Shown in pieces: positions 52,553-64,000 of a stretch of 64,000 nucleotides of DNA. Every line of letters starts with the position of its first letter. Within the stretch, counting starts at the first letter, position 1. Both the position numbers and the translations under genes were made by a program. Where the stretch lies: NCBI GenBank assembly GCA_903813345.2, contig CAIIXF020000004.1, forward strand, positions 19,810,477 to 19,874,476, written 5' to 3'. The notes under the pieces were generated by a model. It was not told the DNA's origin. It searched no databases and saw only the letters and a program-made list of their open reading frames with translations. This DNA comes from Owenia fusiformis. Taxonomy: Eukaryota; Annelida; Polychaeta; Sabellida; Oweniidae.

Positions 52553-55500
52553 CTGTAAAGAATTAATGTTATTCTCAATAAAAGTGGGTAAAAAGATGTC
52601 ATTGATAATTGTATGACAGCAATTTAGAAATGACATGAATGATGGAAAAGACAGAAAACCTCTTTCTGTTGAATTTTAACCGACAAACGACCATTCCTAT
52701 TCCAAATAGGCTTGCCTTTATAATTAAGGCCTTGTACAATTATTCCTGAAAACCAATCCTCTGTTAAAGGTACACCTAGTCTTTCTTGGGCACAATGTTT
52801 AATATATAGTGTATGGTGTTTGGATTGGATGAATGATGAATTTATGATGCCAGTAAAGTACAAGAATAGAAAAGTCTGTTTGATATACAATAATTTTCGT
52901 AAAATAATATGTGTATTCAAAACTGTCAAAAGTTTATTTCAATCGGCTGGGATCAACAGATTTATCGGGCAGAGTATTTTCTGTAGTGTGCTCCATTTAT
53001 TGAGTAAATGATGATGTTTCAGAATTAAATTTAAAGTACACATTTCTGTATCTGTCCCCTCACCCTGTTTCCTCTCCTTTGGCTGGACCAGGTAGTCAGT
53101 GTTAACCATCTTCTTACAACATTCGCATATCTTCTTAGGAATGTTCTGTAGTTCTTTGGGTGTGAGCCATTCTCCTAAAAATGACAGGTCTCGACATACT
53201 GGGCACTCCGCATATCTGACTAACCAAATTCCTATAAAGTAAATATAAAGAGCAATGTAAGTTGTGTTAGACTACGCGCATGTCAATCTATTCTATGTTT
53301 ACTGGTAACTTTTATTTAAGATTGGAACTCAATCTTTATCAAAATTAATATGCGGTCTCGCACGTTGCAATAGTCTAGCTTTTTCGTATTTGCCAAACGT
53401 ATCATGGAGTGTGCATTAACTGAAATAGATAAATAAATTACATGTCACGTTGCTGAAACCAAAAATCCATAGTAGCCTTAGCTCATCATCGATCTCTAAA
53501 CGAAAATTGTAACCGTTTTTCAGTTTCACGGGTCTGCTCATATACAGGTATTAACAATTTGTTAATATGCATTATAAATGAGAACTTGAGTTGCCAAACC
53601 CATGGAAGAGAATATGAAATTCAAAATACTAGTATAAGTCCTGAGCTGGTTAATTTACCTGTAAACCTTGAAATCACATCTTCGCAATCCTTTAGTAAAG
53701 GTAACATTACTGTCCACAGTTGCTGAACTTCTATTTCTTCCTCTGCGTTGGCAAACCTCACATCTATACGTAGTTGGGTTCCGCCATCTCTGTCACGAAG
53801 TCTACGCATGACTACGAATACAGGCTTCCCGTTTGCCGTCGCCTTTGCAACGACGCCTTCTTTCCAATGGAATTGAAATTGTAGATTGTGTTTCGGAAAG
53901 TTTGCTCGAACAGTGATTTGCTCGAACAAGCCTGGTGGGATATAACGTGGGAACTTGTAGACCGACACAAGTCCCGGTCTGTAGCTAAGGTTCGCCCAGA
54001 TTTGCACGAACTTCTCTGGTTCAGAGTCATGAATGCACCAAGGGATAGCAAGTTTCACCATTCTCACTTTGCCATATCCAAAAACTTCTTTTTCATCAAG
54101 ATCAGTGACGTCACTTTTTACTGATCTTGCTGCTGCTGATTTTATCCTAGCATTTTCAACCGGGTATGCAAGTTCAAAATTCTCCACCAGTAGAGACAAA
54201 ATTGTTTGGACAGCCTGGCTAGATTCTGTGTTCACTAGTCCAGCCCATAGGCATTTAAGGAGATCGCGTTCAACCACGCCTTGTTCTATCAAGTCTCGTT
54301 TTACTTGATTGAACTTCAGTTCGTTCAGTGCGAATCTGAACATATCATCGTTTTTGTAATCAATGTATTCGTCAACATTGTGTCGTATAAATTGTTTTAT
54401 AACATCGATCAACCAGGAAGGTCTGAGGAAGACATACTCCTGTAGGTTTGGGTTATCTCTAAACCACAGCACCTTGCCACTATCGTGTAAGTATTGTGTG
54501 ATATTTGGCATTAGGTGTCTCATTCCGAACTTTTCACTGCATTCCTCAACATATTCGTCCCACTTCATGTAGGCAACTTGCATGGCGTATCCCTTCTCCT
54601 CGATGTAATTAGCCACCTCGACCCATAATGACGGCACCACTTTCAGAATATTCGGAAAATGTTCCTTTATAGCCATTTGCTCAATAGCTCTACACATATT
54701 GTCAAAACCATCCATATTTGATGAACTTATGGCAATGGTGGATTCATAGATTTTAGTTTTGGCACGAAGGAGATTCATGTACAATTTCAACTGTTCAGAT
54801 AAAGATGGCGGTATATTACTTCGAGACTCGATCTTCTTCACCTCTTTCTGAATGGACTTCGTATAGTTAGTTAGATATTGAGATATTCGCCCAGTCACTT
54901 CAGCGCAGATCTTCTTAACTTTGTCTTCACTAATCAAATCAGAATGGGTTCCAACTGGAATCGCAGTAATCGTGTTGTTCTTTGCTAAAACCCAATCGAT
55001 CCAGCGTCCTATCATTTCATGAAACTTTGTTGAATCATATTCCTCCATGTTAAACACTATCAAGATCAGTGACTCTCTGTGGAGGAAGAGATACGACGTA
55101 AACGTATATGACGGATGGCCAGATACATCCCATAAGGAAATATCGAGTTCCTTGGTTGGTGCATCTTCACTGGTCAATGTAATACTTGCTTCGTATATGT
55201 CACATGAAATTGTTCGTTCCTGTTCCCGAACTAACCGAGGCTGTTCATCAACAATTGTTTGTACCATGCTTGTTTTCCCTGAATTATACGCCCCCAAGAC
55301 GAGCACTTTGAGACCTCTGTAGACTTTACTCATGCATTGCTTCTCGATGAAATACTCCATCATTGACCTTAGACCAGATTCACAGATTTCCTTAGGAGGG
55401 AAATTGAGGGGATTACCTTCTAGTTTCAAAGATTGCCCATCGTCTAGTTTCATCTTCCTGATAACATTTCCATTAACCACTTTTATTTTGTTCCCTGTGA

Positions 55501-56362
55501 GATCAAGTTTGTCGGACATGTAAAGAAGATGCTCAGGAAATCTCACAATCTCGTTATCAGATAGATCAACGCACATTATCGTTCTTTTTGCACGCGTCTT
55601 GATATTGATGGTCGGGATCCTAGTAATCTTATTCCCACTCGCGTTAAGCACATCTAAATGCTGCAACTTGAAGACTTCATTTGGCAATGCAGTTAAAGCA
55701 TTCTTAGACACATCCAAAACTTGAAGAAATTTCAAATATTTTATATCAATTGGCACGTCGGTAAAATTGTTGCTACCTGCGTATATTGTTTCTAGTCTTC
55801 TCAAAGAGGAGAATATTTCTTTGAGGGTTGAATTTTCAAGTTTATTGTTTTCTATGACAAGTGATATCAAACGCCTGAACTTATCGATACCCTGCATGTC
55901 TTCTAGTCTGTTACTGCCAACATTAAGCCTTGTCAGTTGGCGCAATTTCAACAGTACATTTGGCAAATGTCGCATTTTGTTGTTCTCCAAGTTTAACTCC
56001 ACTAGCTTTTCTAGTCTTTCAAATTCATCTGGAAAACTGCTATCGGTAAGGTTATTTTTGTCCAGGTCCAACTTTTCAAGATGGATAAACTCTTTAATCA
56101 AATCTTTGCTGATGACGCGTAGTGATCTATTACTAATATCCAGTCGGCGTAAAGTGTCCGCGAGATGACGTATTTGTGATACTGAGTGAGAACTGACATC
56201 GATCAGACGAGCAGACCGACATCTTTCCAAGGTGTGTCTCGTTGATGCTCTATCTGACATCAAATGACGGCCTCCCTCGTATTCTAATTTTAACCATGAC
56301 GGTTCACGAGGCACGATAGCTGAGCAGCTATTACTCCGCCTCATGAACTTCCCTTGGCTCAT
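52188..56362 (-). CDS. Roco protein: LRR-ROC-COR GTPase (3 coding exons)
   Basis: Join (minus) 56362-53659, 53231-53064, 52552-52188; 1,078 residues, all joins phase 1. Residues about 70-325: leucine-rich repeats (LRRLDISNRSL, LEKLDLDKNNL and on). Residues about 350-540: ROC GTPase with P-loop GAYNSGKTS (357-365), DVSG (412-415) as the DxxG motif, and THSD (472-475) in the base-recognition position. About 560-800: COR-like region (LRPSWLIDVIKQFIR). The middle of the tail ends the 2.7-kb exon; residues about 905-960 have CPVC and CECC, a possible zinc-binding pair. The C-terminus is acidic (EEEDETDLYLTLDNSDSDSS). No kinase domain is present. Known: Roco proteins are intracellular GTP-binding proteins that work as dimers through COR. 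The nearest type seems MFHAS1-like; the exact function is unknown. Confidence 0.88.
53064..53231 (-). CDS. Roco exon 2: CxxC/CxxC segment
   Basis: Minus-strand acceptor ACTTTATAG, donor GTGAGG, phase 1 to 1, 56 codons. It encodes IWLVRYAECPVCRDLSFLGE, WLTPKELQNIPKKICECC and KKMVNTDYLVQPKERKQ. The two CxxC pairs 35 residues apart suggest a small zinc-binding fold (inference). It is supported by exact phase agreement on both sides. Confidence 0.85.
53659..56362 (-). CDS. Roco exon 1 (coding): LRRs, ROC and COR
   Basis: Begins MSQGKFMRRSNSCSAIVP at the first ATG after an in-frame TAG, and ends in VISRFTG at donor GTAAAT. It holds 901 codons without an intron, which is common for this class. If the donor were ignored, the frame would stop 12 codons later (KLTSSGLILVF), a truncated alternative. 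Confidence 0.92.
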
Positions 56363-56383
56363 ATTGTAACAACGAATGGAGAA

Positions 56384-56548
56384 CTATCGAACAAAATCGT
56401 TGAGATTTAGATCCTTCGTGGTTTGACGTGGCGAAGCATGTACCATTGTTGTTGAATTCTCACAGGCTACGTACAGTTCCATTACATTCGTCAAGTTTGT
56501 GTCAAACTCGAGCAACTTTTGTAGATTGTTATCTTCAAGTATCGCCAT
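56384..56548 (-). other. In-frame upstream ORF of the Roco gene, 54 codons
   Basis: Directly after a minus-strand acceptor (ATATTTTCAG, exon edge 56549) an ATG opens MAILEDNNLQKLLEFDTNLT ... KDLNLNDFVR and ends at TAG (56384-56386). It is in the same frame as the main ATG, 21 bases after the stop. It could be a translated upstream ORF that lowers main translation. It could also be the 3' end of a coding region that once continued into the LRR protein, now separated by one stop codon. Confidence 0.6.
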
Positions 56549-56549
56549 A

Positions 56550-59154
56550 CTGAAAATATAAATTACAATATTAGATTGATCTCATAATTAAGACCTTATA
56601 TACACTCTATAGGTTCTCGAGTTTGACTTGCAACGAAAATATGCTATATGACTGCATTCAGAATATATTTGTCAATAAAGTGATTTTAAATTATTATTTT
56701 TTATCTTATTAAAGCAAAACCTATATTATAAACTGTATACTGTTATTACCAATTCAAACATTAACATGCCTTAACACTTAATCCAATGGGAAAGTTATGG
56801 TTGCGTACTGTTGAATGGGACTGAATGAACTATGAAATGATCATATGTTAAAAGTTTATCAAAGGCTGATGAATGGAAACACATATACTGTTCAGTGTTC
56901 ATAGATCAACGTGAGACGTTCGCCATTTCATTTTGCTTTATATCAATGCAAATAATACATCATAATGATAACATGAAAACCTACTTGTTGCATTATCCTA
57001 TTACCTGCTCATTTCAATAGTATTTTAAAATACAGTTGCCGTTACAACGATAACATAAATTACATAAATCTGCATCATATCAAGTATTTGCTTAAAAACC
57101 TCGAATAAAATCACACAACATAACATTTTTAAATCAGTCAATACTGTAATAGTGGCCCTTCACAATTCCGTCTGAGGAAATACACAAACAAATGAGAGAA
57201 AGAAGATGATCCATCCGTTCAATCACTGAGATGCGTTCTTTGTTTTTATAAAGAAAACATGTCCACATATCTTTTCTTATAATTATCCCCTGCCTTTATC
57301 ATTTCACTGACCGTAAAAATAGGAATAAAGTTGGTATTCAACATATGTATGATAAATGGAATACTACTAGCAGTGAACTATATTTTATACTTTAGGCCTA
57401 AACCCTTTGGTTCTCTCCTGGGAATGCTTTCAAAACATAAGCTAAATTGGATTTTAAAATGAAAGATATAACGAAACAATGTCCTTGGACAGTCATTAAT
57501 CTACGCATTGGAGTCGCCAAAGAGTATTAATTTGCAAATACTACACAATGCTATAATAAATTGAACATTTAATACCAATATCATTATCATTATTTTAACC
57601 ATGGATAGACACATCCTAAATTGTAATGTTGTATTAATTTAACTTCAATTTACTCTGTACACTAGAGAGCGTTGATAGAAACTATAGTAACGACCTAGTT
57701 AAGTAAACTCCTTAAATCTACAGGTACTTAACAAATGTGTTATGTATCTTTATTGCTAAATAGTATACATAATCAAAAGCTTATCACACACTAGGGGCTT
57801 ATACTATTAGCGTTTCAAAGTTATGATCGATACAACAGTTCCATAGACTATATAAATATTCAAAATAATGAAAATAGTAGATTTGTAATTCCTTTTTGAC
57901 AGTTACCCCCCTGTTGATGGACTTGCACATGTAAGATCTTGAAAAAGTGAAAATGTTTACAATCTTTGGATATGTTCTGAAAAAGAATGCTGTTGCTAAA
58001 TGACACTAGCTAGTTAAGTTGTAAATGTTTCACAGTGTACTGTCGACCTATTCCTCATTGGAATATAAAGCTACAGTACTATCATCAGTTACAAAGTTGA
58101 ATACAACGTTACTGACTTACCTGTTGTTTTGTCACATATCCAACAGCAATGTTTCTATGAAATATACCAGGATTTCACACTTAATTCCACACTCCAGTTT
58201 TAATGGAGTCGGATCAATTGAATTATTGGTTTTTCGGTAGCCAATTCTTTAGACTACAGTATTGTTCGATTAGATTAGAGCTAGTTGATAGCAATACACA
58301 GGTCTAACCACGTCGTGTCTTTAGTTATCGATAAACAGTACACAGTTATGAAATCATAAGCACAAAAAACTTGCTAATAAGCCTTGTTTTTATGGCATTA
58401 ACTCTCTTGGCTTTGTTCAACATACAAACAGTTTATGCGGCTTACTGATAACTTTATAAACACGATTTTTTGATTTTTCTTTATTCATATTCATTAATTT
58501 TGATACCAATACTTGAAGTTTTCTTTAACACATTCTATTACTTCAAATTCTCCTGATAAGGTGGTCAATTTGGGATATCAGTTATTTGAAAATTACATTA
58601 TTGGGAACATCATATTGCACATCGTGTTCGTTGTAAGACCGGTGACCTTACAATAATATCGTGTTACGCTATTGATCGTATTCGTTGAGATTTCTCTGTG
58701 TAGTTAAAATGCGGCGCTATTTAAACAAGGATCAATGTAAACTTAGGTACGAGAGCTTCAAAAGGCTAGTTTAGACTCTATATTTAAGCTAAAATAAATG
58801 ACGCAATTCGGCCCAAGGCTACAATACACCATTGGAAAGATGAGCGTGTCACCTCTAGCTGGTTACGGAAATAGATAATTTGAAGGGGGGGGGATTGATG
58901 CAAAACTCAACTGGATTCTTTTTTCTTTAAATATTATCCAACATTTATGCCCAGAACTTTAAGTATAAAGTATGGTCCTGAATCAAGGTTTTAAATAAAC
59001 ACATCAATTTTAATGCAAACTATTCAATTCAATCCAAACCTGACAAGTGAATACAGAGTAAACACACTTCTTTTCTGTTTTGTATTTCTTTATTTTTTGT
59101 AATGTTTTATGTTCACTTCAATTGATCATGAATTCTTTTTTAGTTTACAGGCGA
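56550..59154. other. Upstream of the Roco gene, nothing recognised
   Basis: About 2.6 kb of AT-rich DNA that should include the Roco 5' intron, any untranslated first exon and the promoter. I could not identify any of these. A run of nine or more G lies near 58885-58895. Confidence 0.45.
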
Positions 59155-59485
59155 TACACCTTCATGGCCATTTCTTTATAAGAATAATAACTGTTTGTTG
59201 GTGTTCCGATTTTTGACGGCCATTTGGACCATGCGAGGCATGACGGATCCCTTCTTATAAACTCCAAAAAGGGAGCTTCATAGACAGCACTTCACGCTTT
59301 GTGTCATCCAGGGCCTCTAGATAATGTACAGCTTTGGTCATCATGTTTGTCATTGTCCTGATCTTGTGTCGAAAATTCCGAATTCATTTTAGAGCGGGGT
59401 GTCATAGTGTCACCAGCGGTTCCGCTATAGCCATCAATGGTCATTCTGTACTTGTCGTCAGCGTCAAAAATAAATGTAGAATACT
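59155..59485 (-). pseudogene. Fibrinogen C-terminal domain exon, broken
   Basis: Minus-strand acceptor GCTTTTGCAG, then (G)AG TAT TCT: EYSTFIFDADDKYRMTIDGY, SGTAGDTM, EFSTQDQDNDKHDD. This matches the fibrinogen-related core AEYxxF ... YRLxxxGYSGTAGDSL ... FSTxDxDND. After SRGPG the frame is lost: TGA replaces the expected Trp. Further pieces appear in other frames (KCCL, stop, SSLFGVYKKGS; then AWSKWPS ... SYKEMAMKVYRL and TAA). At least two frameshifts and two stops. The first half of the domain is not found upstream. A dead or dying lectin-type gene. Confidence 0.78.
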
Positions 59486-59551
59486 CTGCAAAAGCATTTG
59501 AAGGAGTGACTGAAGGCCATGGATGGAACGTGAAACCTCACCTCATATTTT

Positions 59552-59700
59552 ATTGTCTGAAATGAGAAAGATCATTGATTGCAATTAATCGCCAACATAT
59601 TTAATTGTCTGAAATGAGAAAGATCATTGATTGCAATTAATCGCCAACATATTTAATTGTCTGAAATGAGAAAGATCATTGATTGCAATTAATTTATTTG
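59552..59700. repeat. 52-bp tandem repeat, about three copies
   Basis: ATTGTCTGAAATGAGAAAGA ... recurs at 59552, 59604 and 59656, nearly identical, followed by partial decayed copies to about 59760. It lies between the two remnants of the fibrinogen-related gene. Confidence 0.85.
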
Positions 59701-59995
59701 GAAGGAGAAAAGTCGTTGAAAGAATTATTCAATATAATTGTCTAAAATGCGAAACCTGGCTGATCAAAATTATCGATGTTTTTCTCTGAAATGAAAAAGT
59801 TCATTCATAACAGTCTTTAATACAGTCATTAAAATTTCACTTAAAATGTTATCATTGTCCACCATACATTTTCTATTACAGTTAGTCTCGTACTTTATTG
59901 ACATGTGCGCAATTTTTTTTTGACTTGAACGCGCATAGTTTTCAAAAATGTCATCCAAATATGCTCATATAATTTCAGTATTTTTGCAAACTTAC

Positions 59996-60143
59996 TGCTA
60001 CATCTAGCCTCGTGAAGGGAATTTATATCCATCCTCATCAGGTCCGTCAGATCATCTTTGACATGATCAAGGCAAACGCTGCACTTATCGGCTGCACTTA
60101 TCACAAGGACCACTACATTTATAAGAATTACGTATCGCTTCAT
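59996..60143 (-). pseudogene. Signal-peptide exon of the fibrinogen-related relic
   Basis: ATG at 60143 (minus) gives MKRYVILINVVVLVISAADK, a classic signal peptide, then CSVCLDHVKDDLTDLMRMD and a short helix-like stretch. It ends at donor GTAAGT, phase 1. The phase fits the acceptor of the fibrinogen exon at 59485. Short Cys plus helical N-termini are usual in secreted fibrinogen-related proteins. Alone it could be an intact first exon; with the broken 3' exon I treat the gene as a relic. Confidence 0.55.
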
Positions 60144-60235
60144 TGTTACATTGGTGTTGTATTTTTGGTTGTTGTTGTGGAATACAAAATGTCAAAGGAG
60201 CCTTTGTTAACTTAATAACCCTCTCAGCATATTTT

Positions 60236-61790
60236 TTCTGAAACTTTTCACCCAAGAAATCTTGAAGGTGATAAACTCAGCATATTTTTTTCTAAAACGT
60301 TCCACCCAGGACGCCTTGAAGGTGATAAACTCAGCATATTTTTTTCTAAAACGTTTCACCCAATACGTCTAGAAGGTGATAAACTCAGCATATTTTTTCT
60401 AGAACGCTTCACCCAAGACGTCTTGGAGGTGATAAACTCAAATATATATTTTTTCTAAAACGTTTCATCCAAGACGTCTTGAAGGTGATAAACTCAGCAT
60501 AATTTTTTTCTAAAACGTTTCATCCAAGACGTCTTGAAGGTGACAAACTCAGCATAATTTTTTCTAAAACGTTTCATCCAAGACGTCTTGAAGGTGATAA
60601 ACTCAGCACATTTTTTTCTAAAATGTTTCATCCAAGACGTCTTGAAGGTGATAAACTCAGCATAATTTTTTCTAAAACGTTTCATCCAAGACGTCTTGAA
60701 GGTGATAAACTCAAATATATATTTTTTCTAAAAAGTTTCATCCAAGACGTCTTGAAGGTGATAAACTCAGCATAATTTTTTCTAAAACGTTTCATCCAAG
60801 ACGTCTTGAAGGTGATAAACTCAGCACATTTTTTTCTAAAACGTTTCATCCAAGACGTCTTGAAGGTGATAAACTCAGCATAATTTTTTCTAAAACGTTT
60901 CATCCAAGACGTCTTGAAGGTGACAAACTCAGCATAATTTTTTCTAAAACGTTTCATCCAAGACGTCTTGAAGGTGATAAAATCAGCACATTTTTTTCTA
61001 AAATGTTTCATCCAAGACGTCTTGAAGGTGATAAACTCAGCATAATTTTTTCTAAAACGTTTCATCCAAGACGTCTTGAAGGTGATAAACTCAGCACAAT
61101 TTTTTCTAAAACGTTTCATCCAAGACGTCTTGAAGGTGATAAACTCAGCATAATTTTTTCTAAAACGTTTCATCCAAGACGTCTTGAAGGTGATAAACTC
61201 AGCATAATCTTTTCTAAAACGTTTCATCCAAGACGTCTTGAAGGTGATAAACTCAGCACAATTTTTTCTAAAACGTTTCATCCAAGACGTCTTGAAGGTG
61301 ATAAACTCAGCATATTTTTTTCTAAAACGTTTCATCCAAGACGTCTTGAAGGTGATAAACTCAGCACAATTTTTTCTAAAACGTTTCATCCAAGACGTCT
61401 TGAAGGTGATAAACTCAGCACAATTTTTTCTAAAACGTTTCATCCAAGACGTCTTGAAGGTGATAAACTCAGCACAATTTTTTCAAAAACGTTTCATCCA
61501 AGACGTCTTGAAGGTGATAAACTCAGCACAATTTTTTCTAAAACGTTTCATCCAAGACGTCTTGAAGGTGATAAACTCAGCACAATTTTTTCTAAAACGT
61601 TTCATCCAAGACGTCTTGAAGGTGATAAACTCAGCACAATTTTTTCTAAAACGTTTCATCCAAGACGTCTTGAAGGTGATAAACTCAGCACAATTTTTTC
61701 TAAAACGTTTCATCCAAGACGTCTTGAAAGTGATAAACTCATGATCAGCACATTTTCCTAAAACGTTATACCAAAGATGTCTGAAATGCT
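60236..61790. repeat. 54-bp minisatellite, about 28 copies
   Basis: The unit contains AAGACGTCTTGAAGGTGATA, AACTCAGCACAATTTTTTCT and AAAACGTTTCATCC. Copies become more uniform toward the right (61400-61730). Because 54 is divisible by three, the plus frame reads RFHPRRLEGDKLSTIFSKT-like units and the minus frame MKRFRKNCAEFITFKTSW. Both are by-products. Each unit carries the palindrome AAGACGTCTT. Confidence 0.95.
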
Positions 61791-64000
61791 AGGGTTGAGT
61801 AAATTGGGGCAAACATAATGAAAACATTGTCATTGTTGTTGAGCTGCTTTTTAGACATTTGCTTTAATTATAAAACAAGCAATGCAATAGATACTATCAT
61901 TGTAATGTAATTTATTTAAAATCCAATATGACCTCTTGGATCTTGCTTGCAACCTCATGTATTTTAAACGTTTCATGACATTTTAATGAGCTACTCATCA
62001 TTGTGGTTATAATGTGTGAATATAGTTCTAAGAAAATTCTAAACATTTTTAGCACGCATGTGTTTTGTTTAAGCTGACCATGCTTCAAAAAGTAAATAAA
62101 AGTAACTTTTAATAGCATGATATGATACATAAAGAATAATAAATGAAATATAGCAGGCTGTAATAAGCAAACCAACATGCAATAAATTCACAATATAAAT
62201 AGGCCTACTCAAATCATGTTTTATTCAAACAAAATATACTGATGAAACAGATACGAATGACATTTCAACGAAGCTATATTCCAACCACACGGCTGTGTAA
62301 ACTTTCCTCCAAATACTATTATCTCCTTGCCATGAACACTCCACAATAGCGAGATAACAAACAATGTAATTAACGTGGATTAAAGAAATAAGGAATAAAT
62401 AGTACTTTCTATATTTTCTTTGTCGTTCAATAAAGCAAATCTATTGATTTCAAATGCTCTTGTTGTAGTTTCTTTGAAAGACCACAACTTGCCACGAATT
62501 TCTAGCCTGTGTTTTTGAGAATGGGTAATAATTTCACCAGCCAACGTTAGTATAAATAAAAAGAAACATTTCCATAAATTACAATTAAACAGGAATAATA
62601 CGTTATTTCTGAATAGATTTAAGAGTCCTATGTTTCATTCTTGAATGTTTGTTTGTATTCTAGATACAATTTAATAGAGGGAGGCGATTATGATTTTTTG
62701 AAATTTTTTAGTTTCTTTCTATTTCCATATTGTTTTACTTTTTTGGTGGTATTATTGAGGTTTATAGTTTATGATTGTTTAATTGTTCATGAATAATTTA
62801 CATCCTCGATCTGGTTGTTGGTTTAGCAATAACTCACCACGCATGTGTTTCGAGGATCAGGTAGAATCGAAACCACATAACTAGATAGCTGAATGTAAAT
62901 GAACAATAAAAAAACGATTTCGATATTTTTAGTTTTCATCGAATTAAACTACTTTATAGTTGACAAAATGTTTTGATATTTGAACTAGATCAGGCTTATA
63001 TGATATTGAAAATCTGGAGTATGACCAGATTTGGGACTTCTCATAATTTCTCATAAATTCAAGTTGGATAGTCCTCCAAAAAGCATCAACCAAATACAAG
63101 GTAGTTATTAGCCCCACTGCATACATTCCCACTTTGATGGGGAGGGAGGGGGGCAGTTTTTAAAAACTTCAAAGGGGGAGGTCAAACAATTTTGACCAAA
63201 ATCAATAGACTAGATGCGAGTAGAAATAATCTTGATTTACGTCATTTAATATTCAAAATTCAGTCAAAGTGATGTCATATTTGAAATCTACATGTAAAAG
63301 TACATCTACAAATATGGTTTCGAAAATTGTTAATCAACTTTGAAAATTTAATATTTTTGAAAATGTGACTTCTAGTACGGGTTGATTCCCCATAGACCCC
63401 ATGTTACAAAATCACAAAAAGTGAAATATCTTTTCTTGTATTGGACAGATAACATTTTCTTTTACTGGACATTTTTTAATTTACATAACAATTAGATACA
63501 TAAGGGTTATATGAAAATTGAACCACTAAAATAGAAGTAATTTAAGTTAAAGGGAACTTTCTACTATACCCGCCATGCTATCTGACCCGAGCGAGCCACC
63601 TGGTGGTGAAACTGGTAACTACCTACTCGCATTTGCGTTATTGAACGTGCTCAAAATGGTGAAGAACTTTATGAATTGCAAGAATTGCAAGAATTTGCGG
63701 TCCTTATAACCATCCATATATACGTCACCGAATGGAACTAGTTTAAAAGGAAATCTTACCTCTGAATCTTACCTACACGCGAGAGAGAGGACATGCTGTC
63801 TTTCCCATCCGCCATTTTTTTTATCGTCACCGCAAAATTTAGCAAATCGCCTTGACGTAATTGTCATGGTATAACAGCGTGTTTTGGTTTAATCTGAAGC
63901 AATGTTGTTGGGAGGTTCATTATGATGGAATAAATTCAAAGATTGCCCAGCACTAGACGAACAATGAATGAAATGAATTCTCGGAAACTTTGCAAATATT
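61791..64000. other. No gene recognised
   Basis: AT-rich. I see no exon with convincing splice sites. At 63205-63242 ATAGACTAGATGCGAGTAGA is the inverse of a segment near 17580-17620, so an unnamed dispersed repeat is present. Confidence 0.5.

Noticed and set aside
52624-52929. 101-residue minus-strand frame between Roco exons 2 and 3
   Set aside because: Some stretches look protein-like (LNYKGKPIWNRNGRLSVKI), but exons 2 and 3 already join in phase without it and I see no matching family. Left as intron sequence.
60494-61761. Repeat proteins on both strands of the 54-bp array
   Set aside because: Frames are open on both strands only because the period is 54. No start context, signal peptide or flanking exon.

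Overview
The window is eukaryotic. It is AT-rich, has multi-exon genes with GT/AG introns, and carries many satellites and short inverted-repeat elements. The domain mix (a giant mucin/EGF extracellular protein, a Roco GTPase of the LRR-ROC-COR type, a fibrinogen-related relic) points to a marine invertebrate. A mollusc or similar lophotrochozoan is plausible, but amphioxus, a hemichordate or another group cannot be excluded from the sequence alone.

Layout: (1) 673-37872, plus strand: one giant gene. I could follow it through 23 exons with matching splice phases; it encodes about 5,900 residues in the window and begins upstream of it. It starts with a cysteine-containing ectodomain module, continues with tenascin/laminin-like EGF exons and a block of nine tandem EGFs in one exon. 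Four huge Thr/Ser mucin exons of 2-4 kb follow, three of them ending in an EGF plus a Cys-rich tail. It closes with two copies of a Cys-Cys-Gly-Cys module and a short terminal exon with a poly(A) signal downstream. Its introns hold many inverted-repeat elements. One 51-bp minisatellite has amplified an exon 3' end together with its splice donor. (2) 38.1-46.5 kb: no gene; hairpin elements and a 5.7-kb satellite with a 67-bp unit. (3) 46522-49009, plus: a three-exon gene for a 304-residue proline-rich protein with PGGQPAYQPP repeats. (4) 49.0-52.2 kb: intergenic, with two inverted-repeat elements, one holding a decayed Tc1/mariner helix-turn-helix. (5) 52188-56549, minus: an LRR-ROC-COR protein of 1,078 residues with a C-terminal CxxC/CxxC segment and an acidic tail, preceded by an in-frame 54-codon upstream ORF. 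(6) 59155-60143, minus: remains of a fibrinogen-related gene with a signal-peptide exon and a broken fibrinogen C-terminal exon. (7) 60236-61790: a 54-bp minisatellite. The last 2.2 kb holds nothing I can name.

The genes show no operon-like link. The giant protein and the fibrinogen relic are extracellular, the Roco protein is an intracellular GTPase. Exon joins were inferred by eye from splice motifs, phase agreement and protein patterns; no transcript data were available. The most unusual observations are the amplified splice donor (1094-2340), the family of intron-bounded mucin-EGF exons with diverging repeat arrays (20273-34127), and the relic of a half-duplicated exon inside one of their introns.
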